Of a stretch of 64,000 bases of DNA, positions 23,241 through 35,950 are shown in pieces. The translations under genes were made by a program, and so were the position numbers. This DNA comes from Xenopus tropicalis (Eukaryota > Chordata > Amphibia > Anura > Pipidae): contig NC_030683.2 in NCBI RefSeq assembly GCF_000004195.4, forward strand, positions 71,581,764 to 71,645,763, written 5' to 3'. Within the stretch, counting starts at the first letter, position 1, and every line of letters starts with the position of its first letter. Under the pieces are notes generated by a model. The model was not told the origin of the DNA. It saw nothing but the letters and a program-made list of their open reading frames with translations, and made no database searches.

Positions 23241-24777
23241 AAGGCACTGAAAATCTTCAGTTTTGGGATGTCATCACTTCAGGTGTTTGCCATCAAAATT
23301 AGGTTTCCCTATAATTCTTAAGGCATAAATGCACTAAATTTACTCCACAGGTGCCCTGGGAACCATGGAGTTTCCACCACCTTATTAATTGGCACAATGT
23401 GTACTGTTAATCTGAACAGATTGGCGGACAGTTCACACTATAGCACACAAAACCATCTTAAATGCAAGTACCTTTAATGAATAACTCTGATTTGCAAAAC
23501 TACTGCTGTCTTTGCCGCACCTTGCTGACTTGTTTAAAAGTGTAAAAGTAGTATAAAAACTAATATGGTGAAATATATGTGTATATGTTTAAGCATTGTT
23601 TCTACCTCACCCCTAATGGTCAACACTATACCATTAGCATAACTCTAATGCTTTAAATGCTAAATTTGAACTAAAAAAACATTAAACCATTTGTTAACTT
23701 TCACAGCTAATAATGGTGGCATCTTGCTTTAGAGGTTTTTTCTCTAATCAAATGCATTGGAGTTCAATGGACATATTTTCTTAGCATTCTCAGCATTTTT
23801 TCTCATGTCAAATGCATGGACAAATTCTAATTATGCTGTTTAAATTTTTCTGGTGTTTTTTTTCTAGCACAAAAACTTGTTTTCTGCTGAAACAAAATGC
23901 ATGATAACATTATAATACTGACATTGGTGTGTTTTTTGCCATGAAAAAAAACTTCATTCTATCTTCTGTCATCAAATGGGATAATTTTTCAATGTTACTT
24001 GGGCTCATACACTTCCCCTGTTGGAGCTGTAGAGGTGCTGCCATCTGTGACCTATTTCTGTTTGACTGTTCTGCTACAGAAGCTTTATTCCAACGGGACT
24101 ACCTAACTATGCACTGAATATTGCTCAGTGTGTTTTTCAGGTTTCTTTTTCTTTACCTGAAAAAATCTGCAGATTTTAATAAACTACATTTTTTAATTTG
24201 ACAGATAATGCATTAAAACTAAGAAAATAAGCATCTTGCACTTCCCAATACTAACGTAAAACTATAGAAAAATTTGTTTTATAACACCAATCATAAACTG
24301 ACGTGGTAATCACAAAATAACAACAAAAAAAGGATAAATTAAGACCCATTGTCTTATAGATTATCACAGGCAGTAAACTTTAATATAAACAACTCATTAT
24401 CTGTATAAATATCATGGAACAGCAGCTAAGCTTGTGCCATTATGTCTTTTCAGCATCTTCTAGCATCTTAATACAAATTTTGTACTTTAATTTTCTTTCT
24501 GGTTGAAATCCACATTTTACTGGCAGGAGTAATGCCCATAAACAGCCTTTTCCCTTTTGACTGAAAATACAGTTGGAGATTAAGCCCCATGTGCACCTCT
24601 ACATGTATGTAAGTAGGTAGCCTTGCTGTAACCATATAATGTGGTCCTGCAGTGGAGTTTTGGAGAATGTCTGGCCTAGCATAAGAAAGACAATTATAGC
24701 AAAATAAAATCTATATAGAACATATGCTTATTGTATATTTTTTTAATAATCCAACAATCAGTGCAAAGGCAAATGCA
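23241..24777. other. No recognisable gene or repeat
   Basis: AT-rich unique-looking sequence; ORFs are short and have no recognisable domain. Confidence 0.4.
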
Positions 24778-25038
24778 TAGTGATGAGCACATTTTTTCAT
24801 CAGGCATGGATTCACAGCGAATTTCCACATTTCGCCAAACTTCCTGCAAAATTATCCGGGGAAAAATTTGTCACATGTCAAAAAAACTTGCGGTTGCTTC
24901 AAAATCGGGGGTGGTCATTTAAAAAATTAGGTGCCAAAAAAGTCCTGTGACAAATGTGTTTCCCGGATTTTTCACGTTTCACGAATTTTCTTGCCGTTTC
25001 GCAAATTTTATGGCGAAGTAAAACAGGACAGATCACTA
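24778..25038. mobile_element. hAT MITE, TAGTGATGAGC family (261 bp)
   Basis: Starts TAGTGATGAGCACATT and ends GACAGATCACTA. The flanks CAAATGCA and AAAATGCA match at 7 of 8 bases. It shares 'GGCATGGATTCACAGCGAAT' with the copy at 53981. Confidence 0.85.
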
Positions 25039-25145
25039 AAAATGCAACATTACAATCTGGAATTGCAGAAAAAGCAGCACAAACAAAAACATTCATGAAC
25101 ATTTAAAAAATGAATAAACAACTAAAGCCAAAGGGTATAATGATT

Positions 25146-25157
25146 AGATAGATAGAT

Positions 25158-25196
<39 letters not shown>
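25146..25196. repeat. (GATA)n microsatellite
   Basis: GATA/ATAG tetranucleotides with one short interruption. Confidence 0.95.
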
Positions 25197-25631
25197 GAGC
25201 TGCATACAATGGTTTATTATTATTTGAGAAATAGAACTCAGGTCCACTGATCAGCAAGAAATACAATATTTACAGGATCCTAAGAAAGACTAAGAAACTA
25301 AACAGTCCAGAGGAATATAACCTGAATGAGCAAAACATCCACAATGCACTAGTACAAAACAAAAAAGCCTAAATAAACTTCTAGATTGGATAAAATTGAA
25401 ACAGTCATTTCAAATTTATAAAACGAAAAAAAAATCTGCAGACTCTGGTGGCCTTCCACTCAGATATAATAAGATTTTAAAATGAACTATTGAACAACAT
25501 CTGACATCTTTATTTAATGAGATATCAAAAAGACTCGGATTGAGAATGTTAATTTGGCTGAGTTTTCATTGCTTCAAAGCAGGAGCAAATAAGAATTCTA
25601 AGTACACAGAAAAAGTATAATGTAAAAAACT

Positions 25632-25700
25632 TTAAAGGGGCAGTTTACCTTCACAAAACCTTTTGAATGTTTAAATAGTACACAAAAAATTTTGTGATTT
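25632..25700 (+). repeat. T2-type MITE left end
   Basis: TTAAAGGGGCAGTTTACCTT has the TTAAAGGRR signature. I could not find the matching right end, so the extent is unknown. Confidence 0.5.
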
Positions 25701-26402
25701 TTACTGTTTTAAACTGTTGAAAAATAGTAATTTACTATATATTTTTTGTATGTATGAGATAAATAATATAATAAAATGTATATTCGCCTACTATAACCAA
25801 TTAAAAAGTTATGAAATGTAAAATGCATTCTATTATTCTGTAATATAATAATATTTAATGCATTTTGTTTATGGCAGCAAGAAACTAACTAATTTTATAC
25901 AAAGAAAAATATATTTTCGAGAGAAACTAATGTTCTGGCATGCACTATATAGAAGAAACTAACACTGTATTGTTCTCATTACAGTGCATTTGTTTGATGA
26001 GTGCACTTTTTATACACATGTCACTTATTTCAAGCCATTTCAAGGGTCAGAGTGATTGATCACAAATTTTAGGGCAAATTTAAGGGCGGACTGGAAACAA
26101 ATATCCTAGATGTATACATGATAAATGTGTGGCAATACAAATGCTAATTAGATATGTGTTTCCCATTTATTATATAGACAAATTGGATTTTTCATAAAGG
26201 CAGATTGGGGGCAGTGCATGTGCATTAGTATGATAACTCCCTTGCCATGTCTAAAATAATTAATCAGGTTTGACTTGGTGAATACCAATTTTGAAATTTG
26301 GTAACAAGAACAACAGGAACAAGAGGTCCTCAGTATGTGTGACATTTTTGTGTAAATAAATAGTTGCTTTTTTTGCAAATACCGTGAGTGCTTTCTGAAG
26401 GA

Positions 26403-26404
<2 letters not shown>

Positions 26405-26481
<77 letters not shown>

Positions 26482-26487
26482 TATATA
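26405..26487. repeat. (TA)n microsatellite
   Basis: Long TA run with two AAT interruptions. The Tyr/Ile repeat ORFs on both strands are artefacts of it. It is bracketed by GTGAGTGC and GCACTCAC, so it sits in the loop of a short inverted repeat. Confidence 0.95.
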
Positions 26488-26612
26488 AGGCACTCACAGC
26501 ATCTAGGCTGCAGAAATGGTCCTTTATTAAATGCCCAAATCAACGTGTTTTGATCCACTCAGGATCGTCGTCATTGGCCAGTTTACTGTACGGTGTCTCT
26601 GCAAAACAGCAA
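26488..26612 (-). repeat. Possible Penelope-like pLTR fragment
   Basis: Read on the minus strand it contains TGACGACGATCCTGAGTGG then ATCAAAACACGTTG, of the general 'stem, then GAAAC-like, then GTTG' form found in frog and fish Penelope-like terminal repeats that derive from hammerhead ribozymes. The catalytic core is not intact (AAAAC in place of GAAAC). No reverse transcriptase lies nearby, so the assignment is tentative. Confidence 0.4.
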
Positions 26613-27223
26613 CATCCTATATGGAACTTTTACAGACCTCAAGGTCATAAATAAACAAAGTAAAACACATAGACCAAGGTCAGACCCCTGAAGTGCTCTA
26701 CTAACAACACTGGTCCAATTAGAAAATGTTGCATTCATTACCGTTAATTAATAAAATAATATTTTCTGATATAATTACTACTAAAGGACAAAATAATCAT
26801 TAAAATGTGTTTATGTATTTTCTTGAAAATTGTCTTTTTAAACAGAACTCTTCCAGAGTGGCCTTGTAAATAGCATTAAATCAAATTATAATTTTCTTCA
26901 ACCTAACTGCACGTGATTTACTCACCCTCCTTAATTGGTTGTGTTGTTTTTCATCAGGAAAAAAATATTTATATACACACACAAAGTCCATATGTAAATA
27001 CTGTATATTAATTTATTTAAAATGAAAATAACACCATAAAGCATAGCTATCTTTTGACAAAAAACCCAGTAGTGATAAAGCTGATAAACCCCTTTTTTAC
27101 CAGAAGGATCTTCTGATAGGATTAATGCAAACAGAATGTCCCATTCTTCATCATCAAGATATGGTTAATAAGCATGTGCATTGTTTTTTGGATAACATTT
27201 TTTAATCTATCTTGTGTTAAAAA

Positions 27224-27618
27224 TAGTGATGAGCGAATCTGTCCAGTTTCGTTTTGCCATAAAATTCACGAAACAGCAATAACATTTGTGAAACAGCGAA
27301 AAATTAGCGAACCGCATTTCTTGAGTGATTTTTTTTTTTGCCACACACATCTATTTTTTGTCGCCTGCGTCTTTTTTTTGTCGCCCACACCTTTTTTTTA
27401 CACGCCACGCCAAACTTTGCCGCTACCGCGCCCAGTTTTGATGTGACCACACAATTTTTGACACAACTGCAGGCAATTTGACGTGCAACAAAAAATTCTG
27501 TTGACCAAATTTTTCCGTGGCAAATTTTCACAGAAAGTTTCGTGAAACAATTCGCCAATGGCGAAATGCGGAAATTCGTTGCAAATCCAGGCCTTGCGAA
27601 AAAATTAGCTCATCACTA
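27224..27618. mobile_element. hAT MITE, TAGTGATGAGC family (395 bp)
   Basis: Perfect terminal inverted repeats TAGTGATGAGC / GCTCATCACTA. The flanks GTTAAAAA and ATTAAAAA match at 7 of 8 bases. The interior has poly-T/poly-A and CGCC-rich words shared with the copies at 30896 and 31456. Confidence 0.9.
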
Positions 27619-27749
27619 ATTAAAAACACTTTGCACTTCTTTTATCCATTATTAATAGTATGGCCTTAAGAATGTAGCAATATCAACTAATTGTAATTGA
27701 ATTCTGGCGTGTATTGCACTTTTCTCCTCACTTCCTATCCTAAATGGTC

Positions 27750-27880
27750 CATAGCAAGGCAGATGCCACACCAGGCAAATGACGTATATTTTCGGCAAGC
27801 TGAAAAACGCTTATATGCTCCATATGCATCATATGCCCTCTACCTGTGCCTGCACCAGAAACCAGGCAGGAGATTTTGAC
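27750..27880 (+). repeat. Fragment of the hairpin MITE family seen at 40046
   Basis: ATGCCACACCAGGCAAATGA then ATTTTCGGCAAGCTGAAAAA follows the left arm of the 40046-40353 element closely. The right arm is absent. Confidence 0.65.
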
Positions 27881-28159
27881 TCGGGCAGCCCTTTTCGAAA
27901 AAGCGGGTTGTCCAGGCCAAAATAAAATCGGATAGGTGGCAACCCTACTCACACCACTATATAAAGTGCACTCAGATCACTTCCTGCATACCCCTTTAAA
28001 TTCAATTGTGTATCACTGATTTGTATATGGCTTTATAAAAGGCACATAACTTGCCAGAAACGTTGCTATTTTAATGTGCTGATTTTAATATGCTATTTTT
28101 GCAAATCCGAGTGCCGTTTTTTGCAAATATATACATATATATGTTGGTTAATTAAAATA

Positions 28160-28560
28160 TGTTACTGGTGAGGGGGTAACTAGGTAGGCCTGGGGTCCTG
28201 GGAATGGTGTATATCCTTGGATGGGGGACTTGGGATAGGAGGTATGACCCAGGCCTGTGCTCAAGATCAGTTTTCTTGGAGGACTGGTATAGTTGTTAAA
28301 TGCTGATTAATGTTTGTAACACAAATAGTTATGTTGGTAAGTTATGATATTATCTATGTTATCTGTGTTAACTTATGTTATATTTCATAATAAACACTGC
28401 AGCCCTTTTCTTTTACCAACCTTAGTGCCAACCTTATGATTTCTGTGTGTGAGTTTAATAAGGAAGGGGAGGGGTTCAGCAGGTCTTGGCACTGCATTTG
28501 TCATGAACTTGATGGACTATTTTCTTTAGTCAATTCATTAACTATGTAACTAAAACTAAA
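28160..28560 (+). repeat. LINE 3' UTR and tail
   Basis: Includes AATAAACACTGCAG near 28390, GGGGAGGGGTTCAGCAGGTC near 28467, TGAACTTGATGGAC near 28503 and a short AACTATGTAACT tail near 28540. This order is typical of Xenopus CR1/L2-like LINE 3' ends. The coding part is missing, as in 5'-truncated insertions. Confidence 0.6.
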
Positions 28561-29271
28561 TTACCATAAAAGTTTTTTAAAAAGCTTTTTAAGCAATAAT
28601 TTTCAAACTAACAGTCCCTCATGTTAGTACCGTGGTAAAAGAAAATTCGATCATCAAATTCGGTATATCTCTTTTAGTGCAATGTTGTATTATAAGTTTA
28701 CATTTACTCAGTTTAATGTACGCCATGCTATATTATTTGGTATGCTTACACTTTTTCTGTGGTTACAAAAGCAGAGAAGTCTATGACACTTTTATATGAC
28801 TGATTTGCAGATATTATGCATGCAAGCTTTGTACAGAAATTCCACAGAAATTGCTTGCAGGTTTGTTTTGTTTATCAGTCTAGCCTTACAAAGTGTAGCT
28901 CAGTCATCATTCCTCTGTCAGTCCCTAGATGGCAACAGAATAATCATATATTCTAGGTGCTCGCGTAGGTCGATATGCATATCCAAGAGGATAAAATATA
29001 TTACAATGGCTGCATCAAAAATGTAAGGAAATATCAGAATATGTATTGAAAATAAAAATAATTCATATTAAAATATATCAGTTATGTTGGCTGACAAAGC
29101 ATGTAAGGGAATATTAATAAAACCTGGCTAAATTTCAAAAATAGATTTTAAATAGCTGGATAATTTAAAACCAGCAGGTTGCAGGGGTCACTGCAGGTGG
29201 TTCTGATCTTTGGAATGCTTTTTGGCTACAGCCATTGTAGTTTGATGCTCTTACTTTCTACAAATTTACGT

Positions 29272-29514
29272 TAGTGTTGAAAATTTTCACAAATCAGTTC
29301 TATAATTTTGATGCTGCGTGCATCAAAAAAAGGTTTGTTTCTGATGCGCGGCATTCTTTTTTACGCACACAACAATTTTTTTTGACACAGGCAACAATTT
29401 TTCATAACGATGCAAATTTTTCCGGAAATTCGCAGTGAATCCATGCCTGGTGAATTATTTCACACATTGCAAATTTTTTGCCAAGTTGAAACATGACAGA
29501 TTCACTCATCAATA
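29272..29514. mobile_element. hAT MITE, TAGTGATGAGC family (degenerate)
   Basis: Left end TAGTGTTGAAAATT and right end ATTCACTCATCAATA are decayed versions of the family ends. It keeps the GCAGTGAATCCATGCCTGG core. No duplication can be recovered. Confidence 0.6.
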
Positions 29515-29609
29515 CTCAGGACTACAGTATTTAAGTAAATTGTAGAGAATCGTAGTAAAATATATTTCCCCTCAAACTCTACTCCAGTTGCCAGCTCACT
29601 ATATACTGT

Positions 29610-29665
29610 ATACAGATATAGACAGATAGACAGACAGATATATAGATAGAAAGACAGACAGATTA
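29610..29665. repeat. Imperfect (GATA/GACA)n microsatellite
   Basis: Mixed ATAGACAG and GATAGATA repeats. Confidence 0.9.
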
Positions 29666-29812
29666 CAGATATTTACACAGCAGATTTGGGTCTGTTTTTG
29701 TGTGTGAATGGGTTAGTTAATGAGTGATGGGTTCAAGAAGAGTACAAATGCATCAGCTAAATAATAGACAACTGTCTACCTACCTGTAAGTCTATGCCCA
29801 TACAAAGACCGA

Positions 29813-30072
29813 TACAGGCATAGGATCTATTATCCAGAATGCTTGGGACTATGGGTTTTCTGGATAAGAGATCTTTCTGTAATTTGGATCTCCATATCTT
29901 AAGTCTGCTAAAAATCTGTGAAACATTAATTAAACCCAATAAGATTGTTTGCCAATATGAATTCATGCAGCTTATTTTGGAGCAAGTACAAGCTACTGTT
30001 TTATTTTTACAGAGAAAATGTAAATCCACTTTTAGGATTATTAGTTGAAAATTGAGTCCATAGGAGATGGCA
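29813..30072 (+). repeat. TA-flanked CAGGTATGGG-family MITE, right-truncated
   Basis: TACAGGCATAGGATCTATTA and the following interior match the family. The copy ends after TAGGAGATGGCA, without the right terminal repeat. Confidence 0.78.
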
Positions 30073-30716
30073 ATAGATACAACTTCAAATGCTTTGATGT
30101 TAAGCACAAAATCCTGTTGAAACGAAAAAGAAAAATTAATTGTTTTCTAATTTTATTAGAATGAAAGCAACGGTTATTGTTTTACAAAAGGCTAAATACC
30201 AGTCAGATAATTTCCTAACATTTTTTCAACCACATCCTCTAACCAGGAACTCATCCAGATCAAAAATATTCTCAGGTCTACTTGACAGCATTACATATTT
30301 GAGAGAACCAGTCAGACTCAATAACATTCAGGTATAACACTGTGAAGTCTGTACTAAAGCATTCCATTAATAATCAAGTTTGATGGCAGTGACTTTTTTA
30401 GTACTGTACCTGTCTTTTTTTTTTTTAAGATCTGTCTAATTTAGAAAGATATTTCAGGACTGATGTCTTACTAAAATAACTCTTTTCTTAGCTTCTCTTT
30501 ATTTACTGAATGTGTAACACTACCTTTAAGGTTTTTCTGTTATTTAGCTGAATCTGTTTATCAGCCCAAAATAAAAAAAGTGTCTGCTATACCTGAATGT
30601 ATTTTGACCAAATGCAATTTTTGGTTGTGTCTGAACAGTTCTGAACAGCTAGAAATTTGCTGCTGTATTCTGCTGTAATTTTGCATATTCTGAAAATAAG
30701 CTGGCATGCCCGAGTG
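30073..30716. other. No recognisable gene or repeat
   Basis: AT-rich DNA with no assigned structure. Confidence 0.45.
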
Positions 30717-30895
30717 TACAGGTATGGGACCTCTTATCTGGAAACCCTTTATCCAGAAAGTTCCAAGTTACGGAAAGGCCATCTCCCATAGACTCCATTA
30801 TAAGCAAATAATTCTAATTTTTAAAAACGATTTCCTTTTTCTCTGTTATAATAAAACAGTACCTTGTAGTTGATCCCAACTAAGGTAAAAATAAT
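30717..30895 (-). repeat. TA-flanked CAGGTATGGG-family MITE, truncated at an hAT insertion
   Basis: Begins TACAGGTATGGGACCTCTTA and reads into GTAGTTGATCCCAACTAAGG, the opposite orientation to the copy at 5314. It is cut by the hAT MITE at 30896. The expected remainder is not evident beyond that element. Confidence 0.75.
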
Positions 30896-31225
30896 TAGTG
30901 ATGAGCGAATGAATGATGTCGCTCGCGTCTATTTTTCTCTCGCCCTCGTCTAATCCTTGTTGCCTGTGCTTTTTTTACGCAATCAAGTCCAATATTGATG
31001 CGGCCGTGCCTTTTTTTTTTTTTACTCGACCGTGCCCAATTTGACGCGACTGCACCTGTTTTTTGCCGCGACTGCGTCCAATTTGATGCGCAACAAAGAA
31101 AATTCCTGCACAACAAACTCTTCTGCTGCAAATTTTCACTGACGATTTGCAAAACAATTCGCCACTGGTGAAATGCGGAAATTCGCTGCGAATCCATGCC
31201 TGCCGAAAAAATTTGCTCATCGCTA
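30896..31225. mobile_element. hAT MITE, TAGTGATGAGC family (330 bp), perfect duplication
   Basis: Starts TAGTGATGAGCG and ends GCTCATCGCTA. It is flanked by a perfect 8-bp duplication AAAATAAT (30888-30895 and 31226-31233). It sits in a TA-flanked MITE, so it is younger than that repeat. The overlapping minus-strand ORFs of 99-100 codons are fortuitous. Confidence 0.93.
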
Positions 31226-31455
31226 AAAATAATCCTTTAAGATGCACTTGCATCTTAATTGATTCCTCTGTCAAGTTGCAAACATTTTATACATTTTTAA
31301 ACAATTTATAGGTATTATTAAACATGGAATGCTGGTATGAGGGTTTCAACAGATATGAACTGTGATTTGAGTACTTAGACTTTCTGTTTGTGAAGCACTT
31401 TCATATATGCATTTTTTGTGTGTATTCAGTGAGTCAGGCAGCCATGAATGTGCGC

Positions 31456-31859
31456 TAGTAATGAGCGAATCCGTCCCGTTTCGCCATAAAATTCACGAAA
31501 CAGCACGCAATTCGTGGAATGGTGAAAAATTTGCAAAACTCATTTGTCACGCAATTTTTTTTGTTGCAGCGTCTTTTTTGTTGCCCATGTCTTTTTTGGT
31601 CGATCGCATTTTTTTTTTTGTCGCCCAACCTTTTTTGACACAACCGTGCCCAATTTGATGTGACTGCTCCCTTTTTTTATGCAACCGCACCTTTTTTTTC
31701 ATGACCGTGCCCAATTTGACGTGTGACAAAAAATTTTTTTACACACGACAATTTTTTTTGCTCAAATTTTCATGGATGTTTCACGAAACAATTCGCCAAT
31801 GGCGAAATGCAGAAATTCACTGCAAATCCATGCCTGCCGAAAAATTTTGCTCATCACTA
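31456..31859. mobile_element. hAT MITE, TAGTGATGAGC family (404 bp)
   Basis: Starts TAGTAATGAGCGAATC and ends GCTCATCACTA. The flanks ATGTGCGC and ATGGGCAC match at 6 of 8 bases. It has the same internal layout as the copy at 27224 (poly-T blocks separated by CCCAATTTGA words). Confidence 0.85.
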
Positions 31860-32355
31860 ATGGGCACAAAAAAATCTGCTGCACACTGGCTCCTGCTTCT
31901 CTGTGCATGACAGGTGAAGTGTTGAGCCTGCAACCCTTACCCCTCCCCCATTTAACCCCACACCCCTAACCCTTTCTCCCAAACAACCATCTCTCCATTT
32001 ATCTTTTTACACCGTTTTTTCATCAAATTTAATTTTACAGTATAAAAAATAGGCCCCTAGGTGTTATGATCTACAATATTCTGACCCAATTTGGTCCATT
32101 TTAATTCATTTGAAAAATGCCAGTTATATCATTTAAAAATAAAAAAACAGATAACAGGCTCACTGTTGGTTAAGGTAGATGAAGAAAAAAACTTTTAGAC
32201 ACTAAGACCAGGGTTGGAATTCAGAAATTTGCAATATAGCAAAATTGATAGGGCATGCTATCAATCAGTTAAAATTTGTAAAATTAGGTTACGTAGTTAA
32301 GTTGGGTTGAATAAATACCAAGGCCCATAAAGTTAAATATTGATAAACTGGACCC

Positions 32356-32674
32356 TAAGGGGCACATTTACTAATCCACGAACGTCCAAAAAGCGCCTGA
32401 ATGCATTTTTTCCGTAATGATCGTTATTTTTGCGATTTTTTCGCAAATTGTTGCAAATTTTCCGTCGCCGTCGCGAAAAAATCATACTGTTGCGCCGAGT
32501 ACGAAAGTTTCGGATTCATTCAAGCTTCGGTATCGTGACTTTCCTTGGGCCAGGTTGAAGCTGCAGAGTGCCATTGATTCCTATGGGAGGCTTCCAAAAT
32601 CATGCAAAGTCAGAAAGGTTTGCCCGCCGTTTACGAGTGCTCAATACGAAAAAGTCGCAAAAAATACGAATGAA
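32356..32674. repeat. MITE with AGGGGCACATTTACTAA end, right part lost
   Basis: The left end AAGGGGCACATTTACTAA matches the ends of the hairpin element at 58172-58672 (complement of TTAGTAAATGTGCCCCT). The interior holds TTTTTGCG and CGAAAA words of the same style. It runs into the CCAAT-unit element at about 32675 without its right terminus. Confidence 0.65.
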
Positions 32675-33035
32675 ACAGCAACATTTGTTGTATGAACCCA
32701 AAGTGGGAGGGGCCAACAACAGACCATCAAATTTCACCCATTGACTTTTATGGGGAAATTGAAACTGCTGCCAAACTTACAGCTTTGAGGCTACACTCCC
32801 CAAACTTAAATCACACAGTCATGGGGTCAGTCTGAATGAAAATATGATTGTTGGATGCCCAAATGTAAGCAGAGCTGTGAACAGCCAATCAGATTTTACC
32901 TTGACTTGGCAGATATTTAACCTGCTGCCATTCTCACAGTAATATTGCCGGGGCCCCAAACTTTGTAGGGTTAGGCACAGGTAACTGCGGTTCAAGGTTA
33001 GAAAAAATGGGCAGAGCCACCAACAGCCAATCGGA

Positions 33036-34682
33036 AATTCAAAAGAGATTTGAACATGTAAAGGTAAACAAAGGTCCAGGACCAGATGGGATTCATCTGA
33101 GCTGAGTGCTGTGATTGCCAAGCCTCTTCACTTAATTTTTCAGGATTCGTTGAGGTCTGGCATGGTGCCGAGAGACTGGCGAATTGCTAATGTGGTGCCG
33201 TTATTTAAAAAGGGATCCCGTTCTCAGCCTGAAAACTATAGGCCTGTTAGTCTGACATCAGTAGTAGGAAAGCTTTTGGAAGGGGTAATAAGGGATAGGG
33301 TACTTGAATACATTGCAGTTCACAATACTATTAGTTTGTGCCAGCATGGTTTTATGTGTAACAGATCTTGCCAGACTAATTTAGTCGCCTTTTATGAGGA
33401 GGTGAGTAGGAACCTCGATGCTGGAATGGCAGTTGATGTCATCTACTTGGACTTTGCTAAAGCATTTGATACAGTACCTCACAGAAGGTTAATGATCAAA
33501 TTAAAGAATATTGGCCTAGAACATAATATTTGTAATTGGATAGAGAACTGGCTGAAGGATAGATTACAAAGAGTGGTGGTAAATGGAACATTTTCTAATT
33601 GGACCAGTGTGGTTAGTGGAGTACCGCAGGGGTCAGTCCTTGGTCCTTTGCTTTTTAACTTGTTTATTAATGACCTGGAGGTGGGCATAGACAGTACTGT
33701 TTCTATTTTTGCTGATGACACAAAATTGTGCAAAACTATAAGTTCCATGCAGGATGCTGCCGCTTTGCAGAGCGATTTGACAAAATTGGAAAACTGGGCA
33801 GCAAACTGGAAAATGAGGTTCAATGTTGATAAGTGCAAAGTTATGTACTTTGGTAGAAATAATATAAATGGGAACTATCTACTGAATGGTAGTGTGTTGG
33901 GGGCATCCTTAATGGAGAAGGATCTGGGGGTTTTTGTAGATAACAAGTTGTCTAATTCCAGGCAGTGTCATTCTGTGGCTACTAAAGCAAATAAAGTGCT
34001 GTCTTGTATTAAAAAGGGCATTGACTCAAGGGATGAAAACATAATTTTGCCTCTTTATAGGTCCCTGGTAAGGCCTCACCTTGAGTATGCAGTGCAGTTT
34101 TGGGCTCCAGTCCTTAAGAAAGATATTAATGAGCTGGAGAGAGTGCAGATACATGCAACTAAACTGGTTAAGGGGATGGAAGATTTAAACTATGAGGTGA
34201 GACTGTCGAGGTTGGGGTTGTTTTCTCTGGAAAAGAGGCGCTTGCGAGGGGACATGATTACTCTGTACAAGTACATTAGAGGGGATTATAGGCAGATGGG
34301 GGATGTTTTTTTTTGCCATAAAAACAATCAACGCACCAGAGGCCACCCATTTAGATTAGAGGAACGGAGCTTCCATTTGAAGCAGCGTAGGTGGTTTTTC
34401 ACGGTGAGGGCAGTGAGGTTGGGGAATGCCCTTCCTAGTGATGTGGTAATGGCAGATTCTGTTAATGCCTTTAAGAGGGGCCTGGATACATTTTTGAACA
34501 AGCATAGTATCCAAGGCTATTGTGATACTAATATCTACAGTTAGTATTAGTGGTTGTATTTATAGTTTATGTATATGAGTGTATAGATTGGTAAGTATAG
34601 GTTGTGTGTGCTGGGTTTACTTGGATGGGTTGAACTTGATGGCATGTGGGTCTTTTTTCAACTCTATGCAACTATGTAACTA
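33036..34682 (+). mobile_element. 5'-truncated CR1/Rex1-clade LINE
   Basis: The sequence starts within the reverse transcriptase region (KGPGPDG codons near 33070-33090), continues through a long ORF, and ends with a short 3' UTR containing GGGTTGAACTTGATGG and a CTATGCAACTATGTAACTAT tail. The octamer-like tail and 5' truncation fit CR1-group non-LTR retrotransposons. No clear target duplication is expected or seen for this group. The insertion splits a CCAAT-box unit. Confidence 0.88.
33111..34544 (+). pseudogene. LINE reverse transcriptase, C-terminal 477 codons
   Basis: The product copies LINE RNA into DNA at the target site. Visible motifs in order: ENYRPVSL (about residue 41), the palm segment YLDFAKAFDTVPH (about 112), SGVPQGSVLGPLLF (about 167) and the catalytic FADDTKL (about 200-206; Asp codons at 33714-33719), followed by the thumb and a C-terminal region with LEKRRLRGDMITLYKY and a conserved LP.DVV..DSVN.FK.GLD end. 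There is no endonuclease domain, and the frame is broken upstream by a TGA at 33103, so the KGPGPDG motif lies in another frame. The open frame over the rest suggests a fairly recent insertion. The start at 33111 is only where the frame opens, not a true initiation codon. Confidence 0.93.
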
Positions 34683-35950
34683 TTGACTTTCAATAGGGAA
34701 ATCCAACCCGCTGCCATTCTCACAGTATTAACACCAGGGTACCCAAACTTTTCACAGTTGGTTGCTAGGGGACTGCAGTTTTAGTTTTGAAAACTAGGCA
34801 GAGCCACCAACAGCCAATCAGATTTCACCAATTGAATTTTATTGGCTTGATGCCAGGGTTCCCAGACTTTGCACAGTCAGTCACTGGGTGACTTCATACT
34901 CAAGGTTAGAAAAAGTGGATGGGGCCGCCAAAAGCCAATCACATTTCTTTCATTGTTTTCAGCGGGGAAATTTTAACTGCTGCCATTCTCACATGTTTAA
35001 TGTCCCAAACTTTGCACAGTTTGTCACTATGTTCCAAGTTTAGAAAAGTGGGTGGGGCCAAAAACAGCCAATCAGATTTCACCTATAGACTTCATATGTT
35101 TAAATTTAAATTGCTGCCATTCTTTAAATATTAATACTAAGGTCCCCAAACTTTGCAGTACTGGTCACCAGGTAACTGCAGTTCAGAGTTAAAAAAAGTT
35201 AGTGGAGCCATTAACAGCTAATCAGATTTTCTCACGGTATTAACACCAGGGTCACTAGGGGACTGCATTTTTAGGTCTTAAAAGTAGGTGGGGTCACCAA
35301 CAGCCAATCAGACTTCACCTTTTAAATTTTTTTGTGTGTAAATTTAAAATTCTGCTTTTCTCACACTATTTATGTCAGGGTTCCCAAACTTTGCACAGTC
35401 AGTCACTGGGTGACTACATAGTCAGGGTTAGAACAAGTGGGCAGAGCCACTAATAGCCAAATTTTATTGGTTTATATTTAAACTGATGCCATTATTTAAG
35501 TATTAATTCCAGGGTTGTTCCAGAGTTAGTCACTGAGTATTTGCCGTTCAAAGTTAGAAAAAAAAAGTGGGCGGAGCCACCAACAGATAATCGCATTTTA
35601 CCTATTTACTTTCAATGGTGAAGTGTAAAATGCAGTCAGTCTCCCAAACTTTGCAAAATTGGTCACTGGGGGATTGCAGTTCAAAAATAGTAAAAGTGGG
35701 TTGGGCCACTAACAGCTAATCAGATTTCATCCATTGAATTTTATTGGTTTAAATTTAAAATGCTGTCATTCTCACACTATTTATGCCAGGGTGCCCACTG
35801 TTTGTCACTGGGTGACTTTGACTTAGAAAAAGTGGGTACACTCACCGCTACCGTTCTTTAACTGTTAATCCTAGGGTTCCTAAACTTTGAGGAGTTAGTC
35901 ACTAGATAACTGCAGTTCCAGGTTAGAAAAAGGGGCGGACTTTCTATGTA

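Larger units (their letters stand above)
32675..35940 (-). mobile_element. Repeat element built of CCAAT-box units, copy 2, split by a LINE
   Basis: Units in the opposite orientation to copy 1: CACCAACAGCCAATCAG or close variants near 33016, 34807, 34930, 35063, 35212, 35303, 35450, 35578 and 35707. The LINE at about 33036-34682 interrupts one unit: the sequence resumes with ATTGACTTTCAATAGGG. The hairpin tail of copy 1 is absent here. Confidence 0.72.

Noticed and set aside
26148..26654. Tyr/Ile-rich ORFs on both strands
   Set aside because: They are translations of the (TA)n microsatellite; no independent evidence of coding.
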